From NCBI GenBank assembly GCA_026125285.1, contig JAHCLO010000035.1, positions 1 through 64,000 of the forward strand: 64,000 nt of DNA, written 5' to 3'. Position 1 is the first letter of the stretch; the number at the start of each line of letters is the position of its first letter. A model generated the notes under the pieces. It saw nothing but the letters and a program-made list of their open reading frames with translations, ran no database searches and had not been told where the DNA came from. The DNA comes from Verrucomicrobiia bacterium. Lineage in GTDB: Bacteria; Verrucomicrobiota; Verrucomicrobiia; Limisphaerales; JADLHS01. The translations under genes and the position numbers were made by a program. Below are positions 1 through 9,094 of this stretch, one piece after another.

Positions 1-169
1 CCACCTCACACTAACACTCCGCCGAGCCAAGAAGCCGCGCTGTCAGCTCTCATTGTCCTCAATTCCTGATTACTTCTTTTGCACACAGCCGACAGGCTTT
101 GGCCCGCAACAGCGACCAGCGTATTTGATGGCGTCTTGCGATCTTCGCTTCGGGGGAGACACATCCAAC

Positions 170-634
170 TCAAGCACCTCCCGGCGGTGTTCCAGGACAG
201 GGTGTTATTACCAATCCACCAAGAGTCGTTGGCGCACTTACTCCGGCAGTGCCAACCGAGCATACACAATCCATCACCGGTTTCCCAGGGCCAAGGTCTG
301 CGGGACACTCACCATTATGAACGGTCAGAGTGACGTTCACGCTTGGACCGGTGCGGAGGGAGTCAATCCATGACGAAGTGCATTCATGCAGTACAGCTGC
401 GTTCGCGCTATACCATGTGCAAGGGATTTCGACAGAGCAAGCCAACGTGCATGGCGGGTACTTTGGATCGCTAAGAAAGCGACAGCTTGAACAAGCCCAA
501 CTGCGGTTATCCATCGACGGCATCATCTTCGTGCATATACAGGCGACGGCCTGTGCTGCCATAGCTAGCAGTATGGCCACCATAGCCGATGGAGTTCTGA
601 ACCAAGTATTGCAATACAACTTTGTGTTATTCAT
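170..634 (-). CDS. Cys-rich probable secreted protein, unknown function
   Basis: This is a 154-residue reading frame. A hydrophobic stretch at about residues 16-32 (PSAMVAILLAMAAQAVA) could be a signal peptide, and about a dozen Cys residues follow, including CIC, CSSC and CVC motifs, which suggests a disulfide-stabilised exported polypeptide. Its ATG (634-632) overlaps the TGA (633-631) of the upstream gene in an ATGA arrangement, so the two are probably translationally coupled. I do not recognise the family. The tail is Pro/Gly-rich (PGTPPGGA). The DNA here is more AT-rich than most of the window. The alternative is a chance open frame, but the exact stop/start overlap argues for a real gene. 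Confidence 0.5.
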   Translation of the reverse strand: MNNTKLYCNTWFRTPSAMVAILLAMAAQAVACICTKMMPSMDNRSWACSSCRFLSDPKYPPCTLACSVEIPCTWYSANAAVLHECTSSWIDSLRTGPSVNVTLTVHNGECPADLGPGKPVMDCVCSVGTAGVSAPTTLGGLVITPCPGTPPGGA

Positions 635-1809
635 TTACATGTCCTCACTTTCTTCTTGTTTGGATTCGTATTCGTTGTCTCTGCCTCGCCATTTCTTAAG
701 CCTTTTGCGCGCAGACAGAAGTAGAGAAGTGGGCTGGCGACTACCGCCAATAGGACGAGCCTGACGAGCCATGGGGAAACATTTGCGTTTTGTTGGTAGC
801 GCATTGGCGCTAATCTTGCCACGGCTGCACTCATGGCTGCAAATTGATGCGAGTTTGTAATGTCAGCCTCAGATAGAAAACCGGAGGACGATTTGTAGTT
901 CTGGAATAGGGCTCTGTCCACAAACCGTTCGTCAGTCACGAGGGTAATCCCCGGAAAGCGGGGCACAAAACTGGTCATCGAACTGCCCGCTTGGAAATTC
1001 GTGGCCATGATTTGATATTTGCTGAAGCGTAGCAAATCATTTGATGTCTTTCCGAGATCTCTCGGTGAGAATTCCTGGTCTTTCGGAGCAAAGACCACCA
1101 GGAACGCCGCGGTCGGCAAAGCGAATCCATTCACATTGGTAAAGGAATCGGCAACAAGGATTGCATTCGTAAAGCCGGTGTCATAAGGTCGCGCACGTTT
1201 GAAAGGCGGTGCCGCACGAGTTCCGTTTCTCTCCAAGCCATCATCAAAAAACACGACTCGGGTCGGTAGATGTGGGACAGCAGGGTGCCGGGTTATTTCC
1301 GTCTCTTGTAGCACAACGTTCTGGATGGAGAATATCCCTGTTGAGAGCGGCCAGAAGATTATGGGTTCAAGGCGAGAGTCCTTAACGTTATCGAGATAAC
1401 AGCCGGATGCGTAGGCGAAGCAGACGGGTGCAATTGCATGGGCATGGGCATCGTGCAAGACCGCCGTTTTGGATATTCTCGCGACCGCGATATTATCTCC
1501 AACCTTCTCCCCTTTCAATCGTTGGTTGTTCACCCACGTCTCCATGCATGAGAGATAATAAAGATTTTCCCCATCGAACGACGCATCAACGTAGTCCCAA
1601 GAAAGGTTGTCTGGCCATGTCATCCTGATGTACCACTTACATCCACTCACAGTTAAACGGAAAAAAACTGCAGGCTCATCAGGCGCGCGGATGCACTCGA
1701 AACTCGCAACCCCTTCTACAGTGTATTCCTGAGCCGATGAAGTCTCCTCCCCGAAAAGCGGTAAAAGGCAAATTAGGACCGAAAGCCAAACCAAGGCTCG
1801 GTTACTCAT
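631..1809 (-). CDS. Secreted/membrane-anchored protein of unknown function
   Basis: A 392-residue product if started at the ATG at 1809, which gives a classical signal peptide (MSNRALVWLSVLICLLPLFG). The frame stays open upstream to 1968, but that extension is not signal-like. Near the C-terminus a hydrophobic helix (WLVRLVLLAVVASPLLYF) is followed by a basic, Asn/Lys-rich tail, so the protein is probably exported and anchored in the inner membrane by a C-terminal segment. No catalytic motif or known domain is recognised in the roughly 300 residues between. It is followed in an ATGA overlap by the small Cys-rich gene, so the two likely act together. Base composition is lower in G+C than downstream genes. 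Confidence 0.75.
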   Translation of the reverse strand: MSNRALVWLSVLICLLPLFGEETSSAQEYTVEGVASFECIRAPDEPAVFFRLTVSGCKWYIRMTWPDNLSWDYVDASFDGENLYYLSCMETWVNNQRLKGEKVGDNIAVARISKTAVLHDAHAHAIAPVCFAYASGCYLDNVKDSRLEPIIFWPLSTGIFSIQNVVLQETEITRHPAVPHLPTRVVFFDDGLERNGTRAAPPFKRARPYDTGFTNAILVADSFTNVNGFALPTAAFLVVFAPKDQEFSPRDLGKTSNDLLRFSKYQIMATNFQAGSSMTSFVPRFPGITLVTDERFVDRALFQNYKSSSGFLSEADITNSHQFAAMSAAVARLAPMRYQQNANVSPWLVRLVLLAVVASPLLYFCLRAKGLRNGEAETTNTNPNKKKVRTCK

Positions 1810-2361
1810 GGGTTGGGAATGCAGAGGGAGCGGCACCGACTTTTGACACGCCTCCAAGCAATCAGGTTTAGGGTTCGGGCCATAGGTTGCCAGCTTGAGC
1901 CTTTGGGTTGCCCATGCAAACACAGTTTTCAGGCGCGACAACGAGCGCCGCGGCACCGCACAGAGCACAAGAAAGGCGTTGGTTCATGAGTTTGGAACAT
2001 TAGCCGCCGATCTGAAGGGTGGCATCTCACAACGCCGCGTTAGCCACCGCTTGCACTTCCGTATTTTGTTCGATGCTTTCTCGAACCAGCACCTGAGCCC
2101 ATCGCCTCCAATTCTCGGTTCAATCGAGTTTTCCTTTGATTCCACGCCGAGCCAATCGTCAGACTCTCTCGCTTCCACCCCATTCCTCCTCCTACCTCCC
2201 GGTCCGCTGTTGGGAACGGGTGCTTGAGAACGGCTTGTACGCACTTCTACGCCCTCTCGCATGGCGATGTATCCGCACATGCGTAAATCCGATGCTCCAC
2301 AATCTGCTCCCAAGAAGTTCGCGCATCGGTTCATTTGATTTCCAAGTTCTGCCCGCGCCTA
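1810..2361. other. Intergenic stretch, no gene recognised
   Basis: About 550 bases between the signal-peptide start of the unknown exported protein and the stop of the AraC-like gene. Open frames on both strands are short, rich in Arg/Ser/Pro and carry no recognisable motif. I see no tRNA, no strong terminator and no clear promoter. Confidence 0.5.
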
Positions 2362-2778
2362 TCAAACCACTTCCCACGGCCAGAAAGCAAAAGGAAAGGT
2401 GTATGAATTGTCGTCAAGAATTAGATGCCCTCCTTCTTCGCGCCGCGTCGTCTTCCGTCTTCCGTCTTCCGTCTTCCGCAGACGGCTCGGCGGGCAGCCG
2501 AAATGCTTCTTGAAAGCCAGACTGAAATTCTCCTGGTGGTTGTAGCCCAATTTATCAGCCGTCTCTTGGACATTGAATCCGGCGATCAAGAACCGCCGAC
2601 CTTGGAGCATCCGCTCAACTTTCAACCATTCACGTGGGCATTGGCCGAGGTGTTCGTGAAAGTAGCGCTCCAGCATGGCCAACGAAACGCCGCAATTTGC
2701 CGCCAGTGTGGCCACGCACCAGCCGGCTTGCGCCGCGCGCTCCCGCCACTTCCAGATCTCATGCAACAGTTCGTTCAT
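2362..2778 (-). CDS. AraC-family DNA-binding domain protein (solo HTH)
   Basis: A 138-residue protein that is essentially only the AraC/XylS double helix-turn-helix. The first HTH reads TLAANCGVSLAMLERYFHEH and the second NVQETADKLGYNHQENFSLA, followed by FKKHFGCPPSRLRK, which matches the AraC signature. There is no ligand-binding or cupin domain, so signal sensing must come from elsewhere or be absent. The ATG overlaps the TGA of the O-antigen ligase-like gene (ATGA), so the pair is coupled. The last 35 or so residues after SRLRK are encoded through a 7-bp tandem repeat and are probably not part of the fold. It is likely a transcription regulator. The target is unknown. Confidence 0.8.
   Translation of the reverse strand: MNELLHEIWKWRERAAQAGWCVATLAANCGVSLAMLERYFHEHLGQCPREWLKVERMLQGRRFLIAGFNVQETADKLGYNHQENFSLAFKKHFGCPPSRLRKTEDGRRKTTRREEGGHLILDDNSYTFPFAFWPWEVV
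2450..2477. repeat. Heptanucleotide tandem repeat (GTCTTCC x4)
   Basis: Four perfect head-to-tail copies of a 7-bp unit lie inside the 3' part of the AraC-like coding sequence. Since 7 is not a multiple of 3, gain or loss of a unit would shift the frame of the C-terminal tail. Confidence 0.85.
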
Positions 2779-4406
2779 CGTCCCTTGTCCCTTCCCAACT
2801 CCAGCAATACCCAGAACACCGTCGCCGTTGCCAGCTTGAACAGTCCGCCGTCAAACCAGAATCCCACGAGCAACACCATCGCGCCCGCGCGGCAGGTGAT
2901 TCCCAGCCACGCTGAAGCCGGGCTTTGCTTCCAGCCGGTCACCAATGTTCGAGCACCAGATTCAGTATCGTCCATCGCCCTCACCTCACCCTGAACCTCT
3001 CCCCTCCCTCCGGGAGCGGAGAGGGTATCTTTTGGGCGCATCACCGATGATGGCGTTCCGCAGCTTGGACCCCGTGCCAGCGAGAATGCCAGGTACGCCG
3101 CAAAACACACCAGCGCCGGAATGCCGAGTGTTGTTCCGAGCATGAAATAATCGTTCATCTGTATGGCCATGCCCTCGTCCACCTGCGGCGCGCGATAGTA
3201 CCGGTCATACGCTCGCTCCGGTTGATTCCAGCCGAACCCGAGCCACGGTTTGTCCGCCATCATTTGCAGCGTCCCTTCCCACGCCGCCACGCGATTGCGC
3301 CACGAAAAGTCGTTCACGTTCGCCACGGAAAACGCCCGCCGCAGAGCCGTGCGTTCCGTGTCGCGAAAATTCCAAAAGGCGAGTACCAGGAGTGCAACCC
3401 CAGTGGCCGCGGCAGGAATCCAGTTGCGCCGCAGAAGGTTCAGGGACCGGCCAGGCAACGTATCCCCCGAAGTCCCGGTGACTTGACGTCCCGCAAACCG
3501 CAAGCTCCAAAATACCAAATACCCCAGAGCGAGAGCCGTCGCCAGCCAGGCCCCGCGGCTGTAGCTTTTGACCAAGCCTACCGCCAGGATGCCTGCCGCC
3601 GGCACCAGGATCACGATTCTTCCCCACCAGCGCATTGCAGTCATCAATGTTCGCGGTTCTCGCGGACGCGCCCGCGGCCACCAGCGATCCGTCATCAGCC
3701 TTAACAACTGGCCCATTGCCAGGACGAGTCCGGCGCCCGTCAGCAACCCGAATATATTGGGATTGTCCCAGACGCCGGACCAGCGTTCCGCTCCGCGATA
3801 CTGGAACGTGTAGCCTGTTTCCATCGGCCAGAGCGCGCCGACGGCCAGCAAGAACACCAGAACGAAGACAATGATTTCCTCGTTCCACCTTTGCCCCTCT
3901 GCGTGAACCACTGGAGGTGCGCTTTCCGCCCGCGGGTATCCATAGTGGAACGAAGCCCAGTTTGCCATGCCTTTGCCGAGCGCCGCGCCCGCCAGCAACA
4001 CCAGCGCGTGCGTACTGCTGGAGGCGCTGCCGTAACTGAACAGATACTGCCCGGTCGCCAGAACGACCAAGGACCAGAGCCATGCGTCGGGGGTTCCCAA
4101 GCGGCAAAGATGCGTTCCCGAGCGGCGGTTTTGCAGCAGGGTAAATGTGGCCAGATAGATCAGCAGACACCCAAACACCATCCACTGCGTGCCGGGATCG
4201 CGAAACACGGCGGTCAGTTCCACGGTCACGGGTCCGAACCAGGGCGACACGCGTGCCATCGGCGTGCCGCCAAACAAACACAGCACCAGGAGAACAACCG
4301 CGCCGGTGGCAGCAACGGTCGCCTTGAAACCGACAGGGCGGACAGGGGATTTTCGTTGAGCGGAACGGGAAGCGGAGACTTGGTTCGGATTTTGGATGTT
4401 ACCCAT
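2775..4406 (-). CDS. O-antigen ligase/polymerase-like membrane protein
   Basis: A 543-residue polytopic membrane protein with about a dozen hydrophobic segments (for example ATGAVVLLVLCLFGG, LWSLVVLATGQYLF, IIVFVLVFLLAVGALW). It carries the features of the Wzy/WaaL O-antigen ligase family (PF04932): a large central periplasmic loop with LVKSYSRGAWLA and, later, DKPWLGFGWNQ. It would join or polymerise lipid-linked glycans on the periplasmic side of the inner membrane. Start is ATG at 4406. Near the C-terminus (roughly residues 457-475) the sequence contains a Gly/Arg/Glu-rich stretch encoded by a palindromic intergenic-type repeat, so the reading frame has absorbed a repeat in frame. It is coupled (ATGA) to the AraC-like gene. 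No other glycan genes are adjacent. Confidence 0.82.
   Translation of the reverse strand: MGNIQNPNQVSASRSAQRKSPVRPVGFKATVAATGAVVLLVLCLFGGTPMARVSPWFGPVTVELTAVFRDPGTQWMVFGCLLIYLATFTLLQNRRSGTHLCRLGTPDAWLWSLVVLATGQYLFSYGSASSSTHALVLLAGAALGKGMANWASFHYGYPRAESAPPVVHAEGQRWNEEIIVFVLVFLLAVGALWPMETGYTFQYRGAERWSGVWDNPNIFGLLTGAGLVLAMGQLLRLMTDRWWPRARPREPRTLMTAMRWWGRIVILVPAAGILAVGLVKSYSRGAWLATALALGYLVFWSLRFAGRQVTGTSGDTLPGRSLNLLRRNWIPAAATGVALLVLAFWNFRDTERTALRRAFSVANVNDFSWRNRVAAWEGTLQMMADKPWLGFGWNQPERAYDRYYRAPQVDEGMAIQMNDYFMLGTTLGIPALVCFAAYLAFSLARGPSCGTPSSVMRPKDTLSAPGGRGEVQGEVRAMDDTESGARTLVTGWKQSPASAWLGITCRAGAMVLLVGFWFDGGLFKLATATVFWVLLELGRDKGR
2978..3027. repeat. Palindromic REP-like element inside the O-antigen ligase gene
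   Basis: A CCCTCACCTCACCCTGAAC-type lead is followed by a two-part hairpin: CCTCTCC (2996-3002) pairs with GGAGAGG (3018-3024), and CTCCC (3004-3008) with GGGAG (3012-3016). This format is typical of intergenic REP sequences, but here it is read in frame as part of a coding sequence. Confidence 0.7.
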
Positions 4407-4600
4407 ATCAACCCCAGTGGATTCTGGCCAAACGATAAGCGATCCTTCCGCTCCCTGCCAATAAGTGTTTGAAGTTTTCGCCGGAGCCTTGCAGGGCCAA
4501 CGAGGTTCAGTTTGGGGATGACCCGACGGCAGCAGAGCTAGGAATCCACGGTCGGAATCGTCTTTACGCCGGTGAAGGGCATGGCCATCTTCGCCGCCAG

Positions 4601-7054
4601 ATGAAGCCTGTTCTTATTCTCCGCAAGATTTGTTCTACCCACCGGCAACGGCAGCGTGGACAGTCCTGTCCGCGCGAATTCGTTCCGAGAATTCCGTGGA
4701 CGAGACTGCTCGCGCTTCCGCCAGGCGCGGGTTTCGCACTGGTTTGCTTCTCGGCGATCGCCTTGTTTTGTTCCGCCAGCGTGGCGCGGGGCGAGGTGGC
4801 CAACCAGGAATCGCGCCGGCTGTGGAAACCGGTTGCCGATGAGGTTTATCTTCAGGAAATCGGTGAGAAGATCGCCACGGACGCGCCGGTTACGGCGGTA
4901 GCCGTTCACAACGGCGCAGTGTACGTCGTCGTCGGTGGGGCGGTGAAATCCTTGCGGGATGGAAGTCTGGCGGATGCAAACGGTGCTCCCTCCGGTGTGA
5001 AACGAATGTGGATGCTGGGCGGCGCGATCTGGATAACGGCGGAAAACGGCACATATCGTTTCACTAACGGCAACTGGTCGCGGGTGGATGAAAAGACTTT
5101 CACCGATCTTTGTATTCACCTTGGCCAGGTTTATGGAGCGACGCGTGACGATGTTTTCCGGTTTGAAGCGGGCCGGTTCGTCAATATCCGCCCGGCGGAG
5201 GGTTATTTGTCGAGCGACAGCACGATGGTGATGGAGGATTTCACCCAAGTGCTGGCCAATCCCGTGCGGATTGGGCCGGTGGAACGCATCGCATCCTACA
5301 GCGGCACGCTTTACTTGTTGCGTCCCGGTGAACTGGCTTTGCTCGACGGCAAGACTTTCGTGGAAAACCCGGTGGACTGGGGGATGATGCCTTCGCCAGT
5401 CACGCGCGATTTGCTGGCGCTGGGCAGCCGGCTTTACCTGGCTACGGATCGGGGCGTGGCGGTGTTGCGTGGCATGGCGCTGACGACGTTGCGGGGCGCG
5501 GACGGACTGCCGTTCGAGGACGCGACATGCCTGGCCGAAGGGTTCGACGGCGATCTGTGGATCGGCACGAGCCGTGGTGCGATTCGCCAGACGGGCAGCG
5601 AGTTTCATTATTTCGGAGCGCAACACTGGTTGCCCGGCGATTATGTACGCGACATCGCTGTGGCTGAAGGCGTGGTGTACATCGCCACGGATGGAGGATT
5701 GGGCATCATTCGCTACGCGCCTTTCACGCTGGCGAAGAAGGCAGCGTATTTCGAGAGCGAGTTGGAGCAACGCGGGTTCAGACGCCTGGGCTTCGTTCAC
5801 AAGCTCTACTGGTCCGGCGCCGCTGATGGTTGGTTGCGGGAAATCAGTGACAACGACGGCGGGCACACCGCGCATTATCTGGCGGCCATGACTTTCAAAT
5901 ACGCGGCCACGGGCGAGGAGAAAGCCCGGCAGGAGGCGCTGGAGGCGTTCAAAGCGATGGTCTGGCTGGATGACATCACGCCGAAGCCGGGGTTCATTGC
6001 GCGCTCGGTGTGGTCCGTCAAGGCGGACAAGGGGCAGCGCGCCACGCAAGGATCAGGCGGCTTGCCGGCCAAGTGGTATCCCACGGACGACGGGCTTTGG
6101 ATTTGGAAAGGCGACACTTCGAGCGATGAGGTGAACGCGCACTATTATGCGGTAGCGCTCTTTCACGATCTGGCGGCCAAAGGGCCGGAGAAGGAACGCG
6201 CGGCGAAACACCTGGCGAACATCACCACGCACATCATCGAAAACGGTTGGGTGTTGCGCGACATGGACGGCCAGCCGACGCGTTGGGGACGATGGAACCC
6301 CGAATACCTGCTGCGCCCGTACGGCATCGAGTCCCGCGGCTTGAATGGGATGGAGGCACAGACTTACGTGCAAACGGCGTATGCGCTGACGGGTGACGAG
6401 CGATTTCAGGCGGGGCTCGAACAGCTTTTGAAATGGCGTTACCATACCTACACCGTGCGGCAAAAGTTGACCTTCCCGCCGGACTCAGTCGTGCCGTGGG
6501 ATGATGAACTGGCGTTTCGCTGCTATCATCCGCTGCTCCGCTACGCGCGGGATCCGGAATTGCGGTCCATTTATTTGCGTAGTCTGGAGCGACATTGGGA
6601 GGTGATGCGCATGCAGCGGGTGCCGTTCTTCAACTTCATCTACGGCGCCCTGACCGGGAATGACTGTGAAGTGCCACAGGCAGTGCAACATCTTCGCGAG
6701 TGGTCGCTGGACGTGGTGAGTCACACCTACCGCAATTCGCATCGGCACGACCTTTCCCCACGCCCGGGCTATGTGCCCTACGGTGGCGGCACGCGAGCCA
6801 TTTCGCCGCGGGAATCCGCCGCCGAGTGGGGGAGCCGTTCCGCGCTGGAGTACGACGGAGGCAACGGTGGTCGGGTGATGACACCGCCGATTGGTTGGCT
6901 GGAAGATTATTGGATGGGCCGATATTACGGATTCATCGCAGCGCCAAAATCCAAGGACTTGGACACGGTGCAAATTCGAGAGCGGGTTGCTGGGGAGCGC
7001 GGTGCGTTGCCGTACAACGGCCCGGCCCGGCCAAGGGCCGGATGGGAACACTAA
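4601..7054 (+). CDS. Exported beta-propeller protein with C-terminal alpha-toroid-like domain
   Basis: An 817-residue product from the ATG at 4601. A longer frame begins with TTG at 4469 but adds non-signal-like sequence. A hydrophobic export segment (LLALPPGAGFALVCFSAIALF) lies about 35-55 residues in, followed by SVARGE. Residues up to about 390 contain propeller-type repeats of the two-component-regulator kind (DLWIGTSRGAIRQTG, VYIATDGGLGIIR). The rest is helical with regularly spaced aromatic/tryptophan motifs (TDDGLWIWKGDTSSDE, RWGRWNPEYLLRPYG, VPWDDELAFRCYHPLLRY) reminiscent of alpha/alpha-toroid sugar-active enzymes. Family not identified with certainty. The periplasmic location and carbohydrate link are inference. 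It lies 64 bp upstream of the ChbG-like deacetylase on the same strand. Confidence 0.75.
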   Translation: MKPVLILRKICSTHRQRQRGQSCPREFVPRIPWTRLLALPPGAGFALVCFSAIALFCSASVARGEVANQESRRLWKPVADEVYLQEIGEKIATDAPVTAVAVHNGAVYVVVGGAVKSLRDGSLADANGAPSGVKRMWMLGGAIWITAENGTYRFTNGNWSRVDEKTFTDLCIHLGQVYGATRDDVFRFEAGRFVNIRPAEGYLSSDSTMVMEDFTQVLANPVRIGPVERIASYSGTLYLLRPGELALLDGKTFVENPVDWGMMPSPVTRDLLALGSRLYLATDRGVAVLRGMALTTLRGADGLPFEDATCLAEGFDGDLWIGTSRGAIRQTGSEFHYFGAQHWLPGDYVRDIAVAEGVVYIATDGGLGIIRYAPFTLAKKAAYFESELEQRGFRRLGFVHKLYWSGAADGWLREISDNDGGHTAHYLAAMTFKYAATGEEKARQEALEAFKAMVWLDDITPKPGFIARSVWSVKADKGQRATQGSGGLPAKWYPTDDGLWIWKGDTSSDEVNAHYYAVALFHDLAAKGPEKERAAKHLANITTHIIENGWVLRDMDGQPTRWGRWNPEYLLRPYGIESRGLNGMEAQTYVQTAYALTGDERFQAGLEQLLKWRYHTYTVRQKLTFPPDSVVPWDDELAFRCYHPLLRYARDPELRSIYLRSLERHWEVMRMQRVPFFNFIYGALTGNDCEVPQAVQHLREWSLDVVSHTYRNSHRHDLSPRPGYVPYGGGTRAISPRESAAEWGSRSALEYDGGNGGRVMTPPIGWLEDYWMGRYYGFIAAPKSKDLDTVQIRERVAGERGALPYNGPARPRAGWEH

Positions 7055-7118
7055 GAATCCACGTTGCCCGCCATGCGCCTAATGAGTATTCTCCCGCGTG
7101 CATCCTGAACTGCTGTCC

Positions 7119-8072
7119 ATGAAAATTCACGCCCTCATCGTTTTGTCGTTATCCGTTTGTGCCATGGTGGGATTCAGTGCCGAACAACGTTCGCTCGCCG
7201 AGCGGTTGGGCTACCGAGCCACCGACAAGATACTTATCGTCAACGGCGACGATACGGGCATGTGCCACGCGGCCAACCTGGCGACCATCGAGTGTTTGGA
7301 GCAAGGGGTGATGCGCTCGGCCACGATCATGGTGCCGTGCCCTTGGTTTCCCGAAATTGCAGCGTACGCGAAACAGAATCCAGACAGGGATTTCGGCATC
7401 CACTTGTGCCACACTTCCGAGTGGGTGAAGTATCGTTGGGGGCCGGTCGCGGATCGCGCCCAGGTGCCGGGACTGATTGACCCGGATGGCTATTTGTGGC
7501 GCGGCGTTGAGGATGTCTATCGAAATGCCAAACCCGAGGAGGCGTTGATTGAAGGACGCGCGCAAATCAAGCGTGCGTTGGCCGCCGGCATTGATGTAAC
7601 GCATTTGGATTCGCACATGGGCACGCTGCAATTGCACCCCGAATATGTGAGGGTGTATCTGCAACTGGCGGTGGAGTTCAATCTGCCGGTGCGCATGGCC
7701 TCACAGGAAACTCTCGCTCGTTTCGGGCAGACGGAACTGCGCCAGCAATTCGCCGCCAAGGGCGTTCTTTTCCCGGATTACTTTGTGTATGACGAGTTGA
7801 AGGACCTGAAGCAGGGCGTGAAGCCTTTTTGGCTGAACATCGTGAAGAACCTGAAACCGGGAGTGACGGAGCTGTACATCCATGCTGCGCTGCCCACCGA
7901 GGAATCCAAGGCCATCACGGGTAGCTGGGCAATCCGTGCCCAGGAATACGAACTGTTTTCCCGGGACGATGACATGAAGCGCTTGATGGAAGAGGAAAAG
8001 ATCATCCTGATCAGTTTCCGGCCGCTTCGCGAACTGCAACGAAGCGGTCAGCAGCGCGGAACCGTGCGTTGA
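7119..8072 (+). CDS. ChbG/YdjC (HpnK)-family carbohydrate deacetylase, exported
   Basis: A 317-residue protein starting at the ATG at 7119 with a signal peptide (MKIHALIVLSLSVCAMVGF). The YdjC-like fold is recognisable: the metal-binding NGDDTGMCHAAN motif, then DFGIHLCHTSEW and THLDSHMGTLQLHPEY, supplying the Asp and His ligands expected of this family. ChbG-type enzymes remove acetyl groups from N-acetylated sugars. Here the export signal points to periplasmic or outer substrates rather than cytosolic chitobiose. The preceding propeller/toroid gene may act on the same glycan (inference from proximity). The substrate cannot be told from sequence. Confidence 0.88.
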   Translation: MKIHALIVLSLSVCAMVGFSAEQRSLAERLGYRATDKILIVNGDDTGMCHAANLATIECLEQGVMRSATIMVPCPWFPEIAAYAKQNPDRDFGIHLCHTSEWVKYRWGPVADRAQVPGLIDPDGYLWRGVEDVYRNAKPEEALIEGRAQIKRALAAGIDVTHLDSHMGTLQLHPEYVRVYLQLAVEFNLPVRMASQETLARFGQTELRQQFAAKGVLFPDYFVYDELKDLKQGVKPFWLNIVKNLKPGVTELYIHAALPTEESKAITGSWAIRAQEYELFSRDDDMKRLMEEEKIILISFRPLRELQRSGQQRGTVR

Positions 8073-8328
8073 AAGGCGGAGTTGAACACCGCATCATCTG
8101 GTCCAACCGGCCGTGAAACCCTCGCGCAAGCCGCCCGAGGCCTTGCGCTTCGAGGTTTCTTCGGCCCTTCTTTGCGCTTGAATTTCAGATCCGGCGTCAG
8201 TAGGTTTTTCGTGTGCCCAACTCCAAACGTGATTGCCAAGTTGCCTTTCCGGGTATCGGCTGGTCTGCGGGAGCAGGTTCGGTTGACCCGCATCCACAGA
8301 GTGGGCTTCAACCAGAGGGAGATTAACC

Positions 8329-9063
8329 ATGCACCTACCTCATCGTCACACAACGTTCCGTATCGGCTTCACTTTGATCGAATTGCTGGTGGTGATCGCC
8401 ATCATTGCCATCCTCGCAGGGATGTTGCTGCCGGCCTTGAGCAAGGCCAAAGAAAAGGCCAATCGCGCCAAGTGCATCAACAACGTCAAACAAATCCTCC
8501 TGAGCACGCACCTATACACGGTGGATTTCAACGACTATCTGCCCTACACCGGCTGGAGTTCCGGCACTTTTGACGTACCCAATTGGTGCTATACGCGGAC
8601 CCGCGTCGCGACCAACAAGGACAATATCACGATGGGGCAACTTTGGCCGTATCACAAGCAGCGCGACCTTTACTGGTGTCCCATTGAGAAGACCAACACA
8701 CTGGCTTTCCGACTGCGGGAAATGCAGGTCACCAGCTATACCATGAATGGCTCGGTTTCCAGTTTCGGCACCACCCCGGGCGCCGTGCCTTATGTCAGCC
8801 ACAAAATGGCCCGCTTTCGGCCGCACTACATGATCTATTGGGAATCAGATGAGAACCAACCGTCCTACTATGACAATGCCACAAGTTCCCCAAATGAGGG
8901 GGCCAGCGTACGCCATAGCCAGGGCATCGTCATGGGGATGTTCGGTGGCCAGACCGAATTCATCAAGTTCCGGGCCTACGCCATGGAAGCTGGCTTAGGC
9001 GGATTCCGGGGCAATCGCCCTGGCCGGATGTGGTGCAGTCCAAACAGTCCTACCGGTGAATGA
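8329..9063 (+). CDS. Pseudopilin-like protein with prepilin N-terminal motif
   Basis: A 244-residue protein with the type IV prepilin/pseudopilin N-terminus [19 protein letters not shown] preceded by a short basic leader ([12 protein letters not shown]). Cleavage by prepilin peptidase would be after the Gly and methylation at the following Phe, with Glu at +5. The rest is the large globular type common in Verrucomicrobiota and Planctomycetes, with [18 protein letters not shown] near the C-terminus. A good ribosome site (AGAGGGAG, 8314-8321) precedes the ATG. No secretion or pilus assembly genes are nearby, so the machinery it serves lies elsewhere. A lipoprotein gene follows 31 bp downstream. 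Confidence 0.9.
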   Translation: MHLPHRHTTFRIGFTLIELLVVIAIIAILAGMLLPALSKAKEKANRAKCINNVKQILLSTHLYTVDFNDYLPYTGWSSGTFDVPNWCYTRTRVATNKDNITMGQLWPYHKQRDLYWCPIEKTNTLAFRLREMQVTSYTMNGSVSSFGTTPGAVPYVSHKMARFRPHYMIYWESDENQPSYYDNATSSPNEGASVRHSQGIVMGMFGGQTEFIKFRAYAMEAGLGGFRGNRPGRMWCSPNSPTGE

Positions 9064-9094
9064 TCCTCAACCCAGCGAAATAGTTTTCAAGCCC

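Noticed and set aside
1984-2334. A 116-codon open frame on the minus strand between the first exported-protein pair and the AraC gene
   Set aside because: Composition is Arg/Ser-rich without any hydrophobic core or motif, there is no ribosome site, and overlapping frames on the other strand are of similar length.
4469-4600. Upstream extension of the propeller/toroid gene
   Set aside because: It depends on a TTG start and encodes no signal-like sequence. The ATG at 4601 places the hydrophobic export segment in a sensible position.
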